Virus record (IMG/VR): IMGVR_UViG_3300028298_000013
Span: 1-42,977 of that record
DNA from: a virus
Length of the DNA: 42,977 bases
Direction: 5' to 3' (one strand)
Below are positions 7,331-13,446 of the stretch, in pieces. A program made the translations under genes and the position numbers. The number at the start of each line of letters is the position of its first letter. Position 1 is the stretch's first letter. The notes under the pieces are model-generated. The model was given only the letters and a program-made list of their open reading frames with translations. It searched no databases and was not told the DNA's origin.

Positions 7331-7582
7331 TTACATTCTCCCATTCCCGGTCGCGCCGCGCTTGAGAGTCTTGACGAATTCATCCTCAAGATACTTGACG
7401 CATGGCAGGAGATCTCCGTTAGGGAAATCGTTCGTGACGAAATGGTGTAGGACCTTCCCGCCTTCAACGACGTGGAGCGAGAGCATGAACTTACTTTTTG
7501 CTTTTATTTTTCCGAGGAGCTTTTCCAATATCGCCGCGGTCTGTCCCTCCGATCCGTTCGCTTCCTCCGACAAGTTCTCCAT
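7331..7582 (-). CDS. Hypothetical protein, 83 residues
   Basis: ATG at 7582 with AAAAGGAGAG upstream, starting inside the last 92 bases of the previous gene in another frame. The protein has an acidic N-terminus (MENLSEEANGSEG), a helical segment AAILEKLLGKIKAKSK, a beta-like centre FMLSLHVVEGGKVLHHFVTNDF, and a helix near the end (YLEDEFVKTLKR). I recognise no family. It is tightly packed between the DHH-like protein and the zinc-ribbon gene, so it is probably expressed with them. Confidence 0.7.
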   Translation of the reverse strand: MENLSEEANGSEGQTAAILEKLLGKIKAKSKFMLSLHVVEGGKVLHHFVTNDFPNGDLLPCVKYLEDEFVKTLKRGATGNGRM

Positions 7583-8168
7583 GATCGCTCTCCTTTTCCG
7601 GTTGTGTTTTCTGTTTTTCGGTAAGATGCGTTTTTCCCTGCTCGATCACGACCGCGAGATCCCGCGTCGCCAGCTCGTCCCAATCCTCAAAGCTCCGGCC
7701 GTAACATTCCTCGATCGCGAGCCGGACAAAGAACGGATTCATCTCTTTCCATTTCCATCGTTTCTCGTCCGTTGAGAAGTCCACGATCCACGGAGCGCTT
7801 GAGAACGCGTAATCCTGCTTCTTTTCTTTCCCGATCCGGACCCGGAAATCGCAGCGTAGATACTCCCACGCCATCCGCGCCGCGGTCTGTTTCATGTTCA
7901 CCTTCACCTCTTTGATGCCGGCCAGCTCGTTTTTCGCCTTGAAATCGTTGTCGATCATCTTGAACGCAGCCGCGGTCTTGATGCAGCTTATGACTTGATT
8001 GCGCGCGAAGGACACCCCAAGGATCAAAACATCCCTTCCAGTCATAAGCGGAAGATGATCTCCGGCGGCGAACTCCACGATCTGACAATCCCCCTTAAGA
8101 GCGCGCGTCACGACCCATGCCGCGGTAAAGCCTTCGATGGTTCCTGCCTCGACTATCACCAGTTTCAT
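7491..8168 (-). CDS. DHH-family phosphoesterase-like protein, catalytic motifs degenerate
   Basis: Encodes 225 residues, ATG at 8168 in an ATGA overlap with the previous gene and a GGAGGAAG site. The layout follows small DHH-type phosphoesterases: MKLVIVEAGTIEGFTAAWVV where active members have a His-x-x-x-x-Asp-Gly start, TGRDVLILGVSFAR where they have an Asp in VDFSY, and MIDNDFKAKNELAG where they have the DHH motif. WIVDFSTDEKRWKW and FEDWDELATRDL also fit the family. All the metal ligands appear replaced, so this is probably a pseudoenzyme. The last 45 residues are polar, low-complexity and overlap the next gene. Family membership is my judgement from the pattern. Confidence 0.65.
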   Translation of the reverse strand: MKLVIVEAGTIEGFTAAWVVTRALKGDCQIVEFAAGDHLPLMTGRDVLILGVSFARNQVISCIKTAAAFKMIDNDFKAKNELAGIKEVKVNMKQTAARMAWEYLRCDFRVRIGKEKKQDYAFSSAPWIVDFSTDEKRWKWKEMNPFFVRLAIEECYGRSFEDWDELATRDLAVVIEQGKTHLTEKQKTQPEKESDHGELVGGSERIGGTDRGDIGKAPRKNKSKK

Positions 8169-8452
8169 TCTTCTTCCTCCTCTTGGTTTTCTTTGAATTC
8201 GTTTCCGTCGATCGCCCCGCGCGCAAAAGCCTCGTCATCGTCCTCCGCGACACGCGGCGTTTCCGGTGTTGGGACCGATGGATTACCCGCGCGGATCCCA
8301 TCCTCGTCTGGGAGCGTGTATCCGGCCCGGTATCCGTCCCGGTACGACTCCCTCCAATCCGCGAGCGCCGTCGGCGTCCTCCAGATCCCGATAAGAATGG
8401 AGAGCGCGACCACCATAACCGTGATGATGAGGATCTCAAGAGCGCGGATCAT
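8165..8452 (-). CDS. Small membrane-anchored acidic protein
   Basis: Encodes 95 residues, ATG at 8452 after GGAGGTCC, overlapping both neighbours by 4 bases. One transmembrane helix spans about residues 5-24 (LEILIITVMVVALSILIGIW). The rest is soluble, with a Tyr/Arg-rich segment (ESYRDGYRAGYTLPDEDG), a proline-rich linker and a poly-glutamate C-terminus. It is likely a single-pass inner-membrane protein with a cytoplasmic or periplasmic acidic tail. Function unknown; superinfection exclusion is only one possibility. Confidence 0.7.
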   Translation of the reverse strand: MIRALEILIITVMVVALSILIGIWRTPTALADWRESYRDGYRAGYTLPDEDGIRAGNPSVPTPETPRVAEDDDEAFARGAIDGNEFKENQEEEEE

Positions 8453-8766
8453 AGGACCTCCAGAACATACTCGCCGTTTCCGTCCTTGAATAACACGCCG
8501 TGAGAGTAAAACGCTGGTTTATCGCCCTCCTCCATCGTCGATCCTTGATGGACATGCCGGTTCACGCAAGCTCGTCGCGCAGCCCTCATCCTGCGGCGCG
8601 CCTCCGCTTTCATCCGGTCCGGCCGCGCTTTCATCCGATCCGAGATCTTCAACATCGTCATTCTCGCCGCGTAATTCCTCCGCATCTGATCTTCGAGATC
8701 CTTTTGCGTGAGGACCTTTTCCTCTTTTCTGCCAAGAATTCTCCCGATCAGCTTTGTAAAATTCAC
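8449..8766 (-). CDS. Hypothetical basic protein, 105 residues
   Basis: GTG start at 8766 overlapping the previous TGA (GTGA), with GGGGGTGG upstream. The N-terminal 20 residues are basic (MNFTKLIGRILGRKEEK). The middle is a long Arg/Met/Ala helix (SDRMKARPDRMKAEARRRMRAARRA) that could bind nucleic acid or form coiled coil. A compact C-terminal tail FYSHGVLFKDGNGEYVLEVL looks like a beta hairpin. No family recognised. It is coupled by overlaps to genes on both sides. Confidence 0.65.
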   Translation of the reverse strand: MNFTKLIGRILGRKEEKVLTQKDLEDQMRRNYAARMTMLKISDRMKARPDRMKAEARRRMRAARRACVNRHVHQGSTMEEGDKPAFYSHGVLFKDGNGEYVLEVL

Positions 8767-8996
8767 TTGGCCACCCCCATTTTCCGCACATATCCGAGTG
8801 ATCTTCCATGCCTTTCTCCCCTTTTTCGATGTTTGATCTTCCGTTTTTGTTCAAAATTCACCTTTTCCACCATTCTTTTGAAGAAATCCCTCTCTACCAT
8901 TCGCTTTAACATCGGTACCGGATCAATAGCATGAGGATCTTCTTTTGTTTTGATTTTTTCCTTTTCCCAGAATACGTTCTTAAATAACTGGAGCAT
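8763..8996 (-). CDS. Hypothetical basic protein, 77 residues
   Basis: ATG at 8996 with AAAGGGGGATAC upstream, overlapping the end of the nuclease gene by 17 bases. The sequence is strongly basic and helical: MLQLFKNVFWEKEKIK, DPVPMLKRMVERDFFKRMVEK, then a Lys/Arg-rich tail. It has no cysteine and no membrane segment. It may be a small nucleic-acid-associated accessory protein, but nothing identifies a function. Confidence 0.6.
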   Translation of the reverse strand: MLQLFKNVFWEKEKIKTKEDPHAIDPVPMLKRMVERDFFKRMVEKVNFEQKRKIKHRKRGERHGRSLGYVRKMGVAK

Positions 8997-9396
8997 GTAT
9001 CCCCCTTTCGATTATCTCAGTTCGGTACGGATTCTTCCACGTCCCCATCCAGACCTCAAGCCGGCCGGGACCGACGATCCTCCACATTTCTTTGATCCAC
9101 GGCCAGTTTCCCATTGCGTCGTATCCCTTCGCCTCACAAAAAACAGTCTCTCCGTTCTCGACATACGCGAAATCGCAGCGCCAGAACTTCAACCCAAGCC
9201 GAACCGATACTTGCCGGCGCAGCCCGGAGATCTTCCCGGACTTCTCCAGAAGTTTAAGCCGGTCCCCGACGGACTTCTCCAGCTTGGACGGATACCCTTG
9301 GCATGTCTCGTTTCCGTACTTCGTTCCGCGTTCTCTGTGGATTAACACTTTCCATCTCCCTTTAGAAATAATATTTCTTTTCGCCAAGATACTCAA
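8980..9396 (-). CDS. Predicted DUF1064-like PD-(D/E)XK nuclease
   Basis: Encodes up to 138 residues from TTG 9396, directly after the previous stop. A GTG at 9348, with GGGAGATGG before it, is an equally good start and would give 122 residues. The core reads KYGNETCQGYPSKLEKSVGDRLKLLEKSGKISGL, then LKFWRCDFAYVENGETVFCEAKGY and WIKEMWRIVGPGRLEVW. The pattern of Ser-x-x-Glu, then Asp-Phe, then Glu-Ala-Lys-Gly matches DUF1064-type phage nucleases of the PD-(D/E)XK fold, proposed to act on branched or broken DNA. It would suit the nearby recombination genes. Confidence 0.7.
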   Translation of the reverse strand: MSILAKRNIISKGRWKVLIHRERGTKYGNETCQGYPSKLEKSVGDRLKLLEKSGKISGLRRQVSVRLGLKFWRCDFAYVENGETVFCEAKGYDAMGNWPWIKEMWRIVGPGRLEVWMGTWKNPYRTEIIERGIHAPVI

Positions 9397-9729
9397 TCAC
9401 CTCTCCTCTCCTTTGGCTATCTCACCTGATGATGAAGTGGGCTTAGGGAATGTCACTTCACCTTTCCAAATATATTCGTCCTTGTCCTCAAGATATTCTT
9501 GGGAATAGGACATCTCAAAAATCTTTACGTCAAATCCTTCTTGATGGCTGAACACCCCGACTTCATGCTCATAAACCGCACCGACAACAAGCTCCGTATC
9601 GTCCTGATATTCCGAAACGTCCTCTTTGAGCCGTTTCAATTCTTCGATGGCATCAAAAGCTGTCGAGCAATACTTCACGGTGTAATATCTTTCATCATCA
9701 GAAATATCTCTAATCTCGTATATCTTCAT
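9397..9729 (-). CDS. Hypothetical acidic protein, 110 residues
   Basis: ATG at 9729 with a perfect GGAGG site; the 17-base start region GGAGGAACGGAAATGAA is identical to that at 11050. The protein is acidic and beta-alpha in pattern (MKIYEIRDISDDERYYTVKY, AFDAIEELKRLKEDVSEY, DTELVVGAVYEHEVGVF) and ends in a Ser/Lys-rich tail. No family is recognised. It lies in the small-gene region and may be an early host-interaction protein (inference only). Confidence 0.65.
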   Translation of the reverse strand: MKIYEIRDISDDERYYTVKYCSTAFDAIEELKRLKEDVSEYQDDTELVVGAVYEHEVGVFSHQEGFDVKIFEMSYSQEYLEDKDEYIWKGEVTFPKPTSSSGEIAKGEER

Positions 9730-9754
9730 TTCCGTTCCTCCTTGTTAGATTGGT

Positions 9755-10078
9755 TCACATAATATGCGGATGCAGAGTTACAAATGCTTCAATCGCTTGC
9801 CGAATCTGCGGGTCTAAACATTCTTGAGAACATCGACCAATAGATTCTGAAATCTTCTCGCCCTTAGAATTGTGCCGATAATTTCCAACATAAGGGCAGA
9901 CAAGCTGAAGGGTGCAAGCGGGATAACCTTCTCTTTCTCCCCATTTGCACGGCTCTTGCTTATAGCTGAACTTTCCATCGGGATAAAGATACCCTACCTT
10001 CTTAATCCAACATGGTATCTTGTAAAAGGATTCCCTCGCCTTCATCGATATATGTGGGAACTTCCATTTCCTTTTCAT
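9755..10078 (-). CDS. Hypothetical cysteine-containing protein, 107 residues
   Basis: ATG at 10078 overlaps the previous stop (ATGA). Five to six cysteines are spread as IPCWIKK, EPCKWG, YPACTLQLVCPY and GRCSQECLDPQ, enough for a zinc site but without a recognised spacing. The protein is basic and begins MKRKWKFPHISMKARESFY. A short gap (9730-9754) before the next gene holds only that gene's ribosome site. Function unknown. Confidence 0.65.
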   Translation of the reverse strand: MKRKWKFPHISMKARESFYKIPCWIKKVGYLYPDGKFSYKQEPCKWGEREGYPACTLQLVCPYVGNYRHNSKGEKISESIGRCSQECLDPQIRQAIEAFVTLHPHIM

Positions 10079-10296
10079 CTCGCTTCCCGTCCTTTCTCAA
10101 ATGCGGCTGATACGACTGTGAACCATTCGCTATGTAGACATTCAAGCAACTGCATCTCCGTCATTCCTTGCCAACTCTTTACCTCAAGAATCTTTGCCCA
10201 TATTTCACTTGCCTCCTTCTCCCAATCCACCCTTGCCTCAGGAGGGCATACCATTTTGTTAACCTCACCGATATGGTCTTTCACATCTTTTACCAT
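10075..10296 (-). CDS. Hypothetical helical protein, 73 residues
   Basis: ATG at 10296 overlaps the stop of a micro-ORF and its own stop overlaps the next ATG. Sequence MVKDVKDHIGEVNKMVCPPEARVDWEKEASEIWAKILEV followed by two helices with conserved-looking Trp residues. No signal peptide or membrane helix. No family recognised. Confidence 0.65.
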   Translation of the reverse strand: MVKDVKDHIGEVNKMVCPPEARVDWEKEASEIWAKILEVKSWQGMTEMQLLECLHSEWFTVVSAAFEKGREAR

Positions 10297-10370
10297 TTGA
10301 AATACTTAATTACAATTTCTCCAACATAGATAAAGATTATCCAAAATAACAGTCCATAAATTATAATCAA
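10290..10370 (-). CDS. 26-residue membrane micro-protein
   Basis: A TTG at 10370 overlaps the previous stop (TTGA) and the frame ends at 10290 inside the start of the next gene. The product is almost one transmembrane helix: LIIIYGLLFWIIFIYVGEIV then KYFKW. The nested overlaps at both ends and the adjacent second membrane micro-ORF suggest it is real, but the start codon is weak. Confidence 0.4.
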   Translation of the reverse strand: MIIIYGLLFWIIFIYVGEIVIKYFKW

Positions 10371-10456
10371 TGTCCACCTGCCTTTGCCGCAAGATACATA
10401 AACAACCCAGTTATCAAGCACCCGATAATCATTCCTATTACTTTAAGAATCTTCAT
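10367..10456 (-). CDS. 29-residue membrane micro-protein
   Basis: ATG at 10456 with AGGAAG upstream, overlapping the end of the previous gene by 14 bases. The product is a lysine-flanked single hydrophobic helix (VIGMIIGCLITGLFMYLAA) ending in AKAGGH. It could be a small membrane toxin, exclusion or holin-type peptide; nothing more specific can be said. Confidence 0.5.
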   Translation of the reverse strand: MKILKVIGMIIGCLITGLFMYLAAKAGGH

Positions 10457-10733
10457 TCTTCCTCCGAAGGTTAGCATTCTCTTTTCTTAAGGCTTGAATA
10501 TCTCTGCCCTGCATTTCCAGAGCATCACAAAGAGTGTTACAAGCATCGTAATCACCAACAACTATCTGCGAAAGCCAACGCTTTTCTTGCTCTTGATAAA
10601 TGGAAAGTTTTTTCTCAAGAAAAATAATCTTTGCTTTCAAGTCATACACTTCCTGTGGAGTCCAATCGACATCTGGGCATCCGCACTCATAGCTTCCATA
10701 AGCACCGCATTGACATCCTTTTCCATCGCTCAT
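10443..10733 (-). CDS. Coiled-coil protein with cysteine-rich N-terminus, 96 residues
   Basis: ATG at 10733 with GGAGG 5 bases upstream, overlapping the previous micro-ORF (ATGA); an upstream in-frame ATG at 10775 has no comparable site. Residues 5-25 hold five cysteines (GCQCGAYGSYECGCP). Residues 35-95 form a likely coiled coil (VYDLKAKIIFLEKKLSIYQEQEKRW, IQALRKENANLRRKNED). The cysteines could bind zinc. No family recognised. Confidence 0.65.
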   Translation of the reverse strand: MSDGKGCQCGAYGSYECGCPDVDWTPQEVYDLKAKIIFLEKKLSIYQEQEKRWLSQIVVGDYDACNTLCDALEMQGRDIQALRKENANLRRKNEDS

Positions 10734-10819
10734 ACATCCCTCCCCTCTAAATCCTTCACCGCCTCCATGTACCACCCATGAAGTTTCCTTGCCATTAACG
10801 CCACCTCTGGGATGTTCAT
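10730..10819 (-). CDS. 29-residue micro-protein
   Basis: ATG at 10819 with GGAGG spaced 6 bases, right after a TAG, and ending in an ATGA overlap with the next gene. Sequence begins MNIPEVALMARKLHGWYMEA and ends KDLEGRDV, a probable amphipathic helix. The strong ribosome site and overlaps on both sides argue that it is translated. Confidence 0.55.
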   Translation of the reverse strand: MNIPEVALMARKLHGWYMEAVKDLEGRDV

Positions 10820-11050
10820 CTAACGCCTCCTCAATCCTTTGTTTTCCTCGTCCCTGAACTCTACATCAGAGCGGAGAGCCTTGTTTTCGGAAATCAAATC
10901 AACCAACTTCTTCTCCGTGACCTCAAACCTATCAACCCCTCCATGCTTCGTATCCCACGCCCCAAGGTGTCTGCGAATCCGAAGATATGCCTCAGATAGT
11001 TCTTCTTCTTAGGATCTCAGATTAAGCATCTTGTTGCTCATACGTTTCAT
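10820..11050 (-). pseudogene. Gene interrupted by an in-frame TAA (76 codons)
   Basis: ATG at 11050 follows a strong GGAGG site. The frame reads MKRMSNKMLNLRS, meets TAA at 11011-11009, and then stays open for 62 more codons that look like normal protein (EEELSEAYLRIRRHLGAWD, then KHGGVDRFEVTEKKLVDLI) to TAG at 10820. One substitution (for example CAA or GAA to TAA) explains it. The downstream part resembles small conserved phage proteins. A recent nonsense mutation, a sequencing error or stop read-through are all possible. The rest of the genome uses TAA as stop. Confidence 0.6.
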
Positions 11051-11100
11051 TTCCGTTCCTCCTTTTTATCTTGAGAAAGGGTTGACTTGGGTGCGTTCAT
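11047..11100 (-). CDS. 17-residue coupling micro-ORF
   Basis: ATG at 11100 overlaps the previous TGA, and its own TGA overlaps the ATG at 11050. Product begins MNAPKSTLSQDKKEERK. Its body contains the ribosome site of the next gene. It may serve only to carry ribosomes across a gap; no function can be inferred from the peptide. Confidence 0.3.
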   Translation of the reverse strand: MNAPKSTLSQDKKEERK

Positions 11101-11627
11101 ACAATCACCTTCTTTCCAGCTAACTGAGCCGCTAACTTTCTAAACTCTTTTTGCGCTTCACATTCTTCTCGTTTTTCATCGTCAGATAAAATCGCCTTAT
11201 TCTTATCATTCTTAATACGTTCTTTAGTTGTTGTTAGTCGTTTGTTAGTCGTTTGTTGGCCGTTTGTTAGCTGGCTAGTTAGCTGGCTTGTTTCCTCAGA
11301 CTGATATTTTTTCCAATTAACAATAGAAAACAAGGTAAAAGCGTTTGTTGGCTGGCATGTTAGCTCGCATGTTGAACTTAGGCGTTTCACTATTGTGCGC
11401 ACCATTTGTGACCCCAGCCTTTTCTTTTTTCCATGCTCTTTATATTCAAAACGTAAATGCTCGATTGAGGATATAAACTGTCCCGGTTTTATGGTAAATC
11501 CATGCCATTTTTTCGTTTTCCAGTTCGCCATAAACATAAGACGAATGAAAAACCAAAGAGTTATTGGATCGTCAAACCATTCCCAATCCTCGATTTTTCT
11601 CCATAATTTGATATAGCCGCGGTGCAT
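11097..11627 (-). CDS. Replication-initiator-like winged-helix protein
   Basis: Encodes 176 residues, ATG at 11627. The first 105 residues follow the pattern of phage O-type or replisome-organiser N-terminal domains: YIKLWRKIEDWEWFDDPITLWFFIRL, then IKPGQFISSIEHL, KRLGSQMVRTIVKRL and AFTLFSIVNWKKYQ. This is a winged helix-turn-helix typically used to bind iterons at the phage origin. Residues 110-150 are Thr/Gln-rich and low-complexity and correspond to an 11-bp DNA repeat array inside the gene. The C-terminus is helical. As in lambdoid phages, protein and origin may be encoded by the same DNA. No helicase-loader gene is recognised. Confidence 0.7.
   Translation of the reverse strand: MHRGYIKLWRKIEDWEWFDDPITLWFFIRLMFMANWKTKKWHGFTIKPGQFISSIEHLRFEYKEHGKKKRLGSQMVRTIVKRLSSTCELTCQPTNAFTLFSIVNWKKYQSEETSQLTSQLTNGQQTTNKRLTTTKERIKNDKNKAILSDDEKREECEAQKEFRKLAAQLAGKKVIV
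11231..11374. repeat. Iteron-like 11-bp repeats, candidate replication origin
   Basis: On the plus strand four tandem 11-base units lie at 11231-11274: TTGTTAGTCGT twice, TTGTTGGCCGT and TTGTTAGCTGG, with a 12-base relative at 11275-11286. After an AT-rich stretch (11290-11340) related units recur at 11345-11374 (TTGTTGGCTGG, CATGTTAGCTCG, CATGTTG). The period is not a multiple of three, so it is not explained by a protein repeat, and 11 bases is about one helical turn. The location inside a replication-initiator gene fits a lambda-type origin. Confidence 0.65.
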
Positions 11628-11628
11628 G

Positions 11629-11895
11629 TTATTCCTTAGCCCATTCGTGTTGTTTTACGGAATCATCGGAAAGGAAAATATCGCTTTGCATCTTCGGACG
11701 GTAAATCCAGTATTTTTTAAAGGACTTACCGTCCACAGTCACGAACTCGTCGCGGATATCAAGCTCCGGATTCGCGCGTTTTATCTCGCAGATCCGGCCG
11801 GAGAGGTTATTCCCCCATCCATTTTTGAGACAATCGAGCCATGTGATCGAGTTTCCAGCCTTCAAGAAAGCCAAAACACCCGCGACTTGAGTCAT
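11629..11895 (-). CDS. Small helix-turn-helix protein
   Basis: Encodes 88 residues, ATG at 11895. The pattern (MTQVAGVLAFLKAGNSITWLDCLKNGWGNNLSGRICEIKR, then LDIRDEFVTVDGKSFKKYWI) matches the small helix-turn-helix proteins common next to phage replication genes: three helices, a hinge GN-SIT, then a beta wing ending KxYW. It may help bind the origin or regulate the block. It ends 2 bases before the initiator-like gene. Confidence 0.7.
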   Translation of the reverse strand: MTQVAGVLAFLKAGNSITWLDCLKNGWGNNLSGRICEIKRANPELDIRDEFVTVDGKSFKKYWIYRPKMQSDIFLSDDSVKQHEWAKE

Positions 11896-11898
11896 AAA

Positions 11899-12615
11899 TC
11901 ACTTCGTCCTTACAGCCATACCGGATTCTTCAAAGAATTTGAGGCCGGGGACCGGCATAGTCCCTTTTACGGCCTTCGCATAAGCGTTTAATGCCCCCTC
12001 GTTGATGCTTACGATCCCAAGGGGCGCCCTACCCTCAGAAATGGATTTGAGGAGCGCTGGGAGGTCCGTAACCTCCGCTTTCCACGTCTTTTTGAACGCT
12101 GTCCCAGACGCTTGCGCGGTCGGAGGCGGGACAAACGTCACCGGAGCGACATACGCCTCCGCGTTATCCCGCAGCGCTTTCGCTTTCTCCGCGTTTCCTT
12201 TAGCTTCCGCGGCCTTGGCTTGGCGCTCCAGCTCCTCTTTCCGGACGCGCTCCTCTTGGAGTCGTTTCGCCTCGATCCTGTTCGCTTCCTCGCGCTGGAC
12301 CCGCTCGATCTCTTGCTGGAATGTCACGACCTTCCGCTTGATGATCGCTTCCGCTTCCTCGAACGGCCCCATAAAGAAGTTTTCGAGATCTTTCGCGGCC
12401 TTCCAAGCAGCGTGAGCGGACTCGACCGGAGCGTGGAACTTCTCATAGACGCGCTTGGCGACAGTCTTGATTTCCTTCAAAACCTCTTGCGCGCCAAGAC
12501 TGTCTTGGCTGGATTTAATCTGGAGCGCGTTTGCCGAGGCCACCTTCGGACTGATCTCCCGGTCAAGAAACTCCTGCTGATCCTTCGATAAGCTGATATT
12601 CGTCGTAGCTTCCAT
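11899..12615 (-). CDS. Coiled-coil protein of the recombination block
   Basis: Encodes 238 residues from ATG 12615 (AAAAGGAGAATC), inside the last 53 bases of the nuclease gene; a longer in-frame start at 12699 lacks support. Residues 60-165 are helical and heptad-like (FEEAEAIIKRKVVTFQQEIERVQREE, then a Lys/Glu/Ala-rich stretch). Residues 175-238 form a compact domain: TWKAEVTDLPALLKSISEGRAPLG, NEGALNAYAKAVKGTMPVPGLKF. This layout is common in phage proteins beside Bet/RecT and nucleases, of unknown role, perhaps organising the annealing complex. Confidence 0.7.
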   Translation of the reverse strand: MEATTNISLSKDQQEFLDREISPKVASANALQIKSSQDSLGAQEVLKEIKTVAKRVYEKFHAPVESAHAAWKAAKDLENFFMGPFEEAEAIIKRKVVTFQQEIERVQREEANRIEAKRLQEERVRKEELERQAKAAEAKGNAEKAKALRDNAEAYVAPVTFVPPPTAQASGTAFKKTWKAEVTDLPALLKSISEGRAPLGIVSINEGALNAYAKAVKGTMPVPGLKFFEESGMAVRTK

Positions 12616-13246
12616 TTGATTCTCCTTTTCTGTATTTGTTTTTTTTGGCCCAATGGAGTGACACGCAAGCGAGAAAATCATTCTCGTCGGTCTTATCATC
12701 GAACGGAACGAGATCGTAATGACCGGTCCCGGACAAGAGAAGCCCGAACACTTTCTTGATCTTGATCTTGAAATTCTCCTCGATGAGAATCTTGTACCCG
12801 CGGAGCTGGGGACCGACGCAGCGGTACATCTTCCACGTTGCTTTGAGGTCGATGATCACTTGCTCAGATCCCAGCGACGTTGTGTGAAGCCCTTGCCGGT
12901 CCGGGGAACCGCAGAACCGCCATTTCGCGGAGCGCAGCTTCGCTTCCGTGAGATCGGAATTCACTTCAAATCCGGTGAATTCACAGAATTTCTTATAGGC
13001 GTCAACGTAGGGTTTTATCCGCGGATCCAGATTTTCTTCGTCGAGGTTATGATGATCCAGAAGCTCGCAAGCGTAATGGACCCCGATACCAAGATCGCGC
13101 TTAAAATTCAAATGCGATCTTGGGACCGCTGAATAATCAATAAGCCCGAATTCTTGAAGCAGTTGCGTTACGCTTGGCTCAACGATGCCGGCGTAGCTAT
13201 ACTCATGCTTCTCGAAATCGAACTTAAAGAGCGGGTCTGGATTCAC
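12563..13246 (-). CDS. PD-(D/E)XK exonuclease (RecB/Cas4-like), recombination partner
   Basis: About 227 residues from GTG 13246, chosen for the GGAG spaced 7 bases; the frame is open to 13297. After DFEKHEYSYAGIVEPSVTQLLQEFG comes IGVHYACELLDHH (the conserved G-x-x-x-H), CGSPDRQGLHTT (second acidic site), VIIDLKAT (the D-x-K core) and GPQLRGYKILIEE (Gln-x-x-x-Tyr motif). The order matches PD-(D/E)XK exonucleases that resect DNA ends for phage annealing proteins. It overlaps both neighbours and lies two genes after Bet/RecT, forming a two-part homologous recombination system. Confidence 0.82.
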   Translation of the reverse strand: MNPDPLFKFDFEKHEYSYAGIVEPSVTQLLQEFGLIDYSAVPRSHLNFKRDLGIGVHYACELLDHHNLDEENLDPRIKPYVDAYKKFCEFTGFEVNSDLTEAKLRSAKWRFCGSPDRQGLHTTSLGSEQVIIDLKATWKMYRCVGPQLRGYKILIEENFKIKIKKVFGLLLSGTGHYDLVPFDDKTDENDFLACVSLHWAKKNKYRKGESNGSYDEYQLIEGSAGVS

Positions 13247-13433
13247 GCTTACACTCCTTGAGCCATTGATTGTTTTTATAATAAACCCAAACTCCATAAC
13301 CGATTATTGTGTTGTGGAGAACACGCGCCGGCCAATTCTGAAGAAACGCTGCCGGGACGCGGATATTGTTCGGCCCGTAAACAACTGATCTCCCATCGTT
13401 GGCAAGGGATATCAAATCAGCAATGCTTTTCAC
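13224..13433 (-). CDS. Small conserved protein between Bet/RecT and nuclease
   Basis: Encodes 69 residues from GTG 13433, preceded by AAAGGACG; the open frame extends to 13469 but would overlap the Bet gene. Sequence pattern KSIADLISLANDGRSVVYGPNNIRVPAAFLQNWPARVLHNTI then GYGVWVYYKN looks like a small conserved phage protein often seen in recombination blocks. No function is established to my knowledge. Confidence 0.65.
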   Translation of the reverse strand: MKSIADLISLANDGRSVVYGPNNIRVPAAFLQNWPARVLHNTIIGYGVWVYYKNNQWLKECKRESRPAL

Positions 13434-13446
13434 TCGACGTCCTTTC

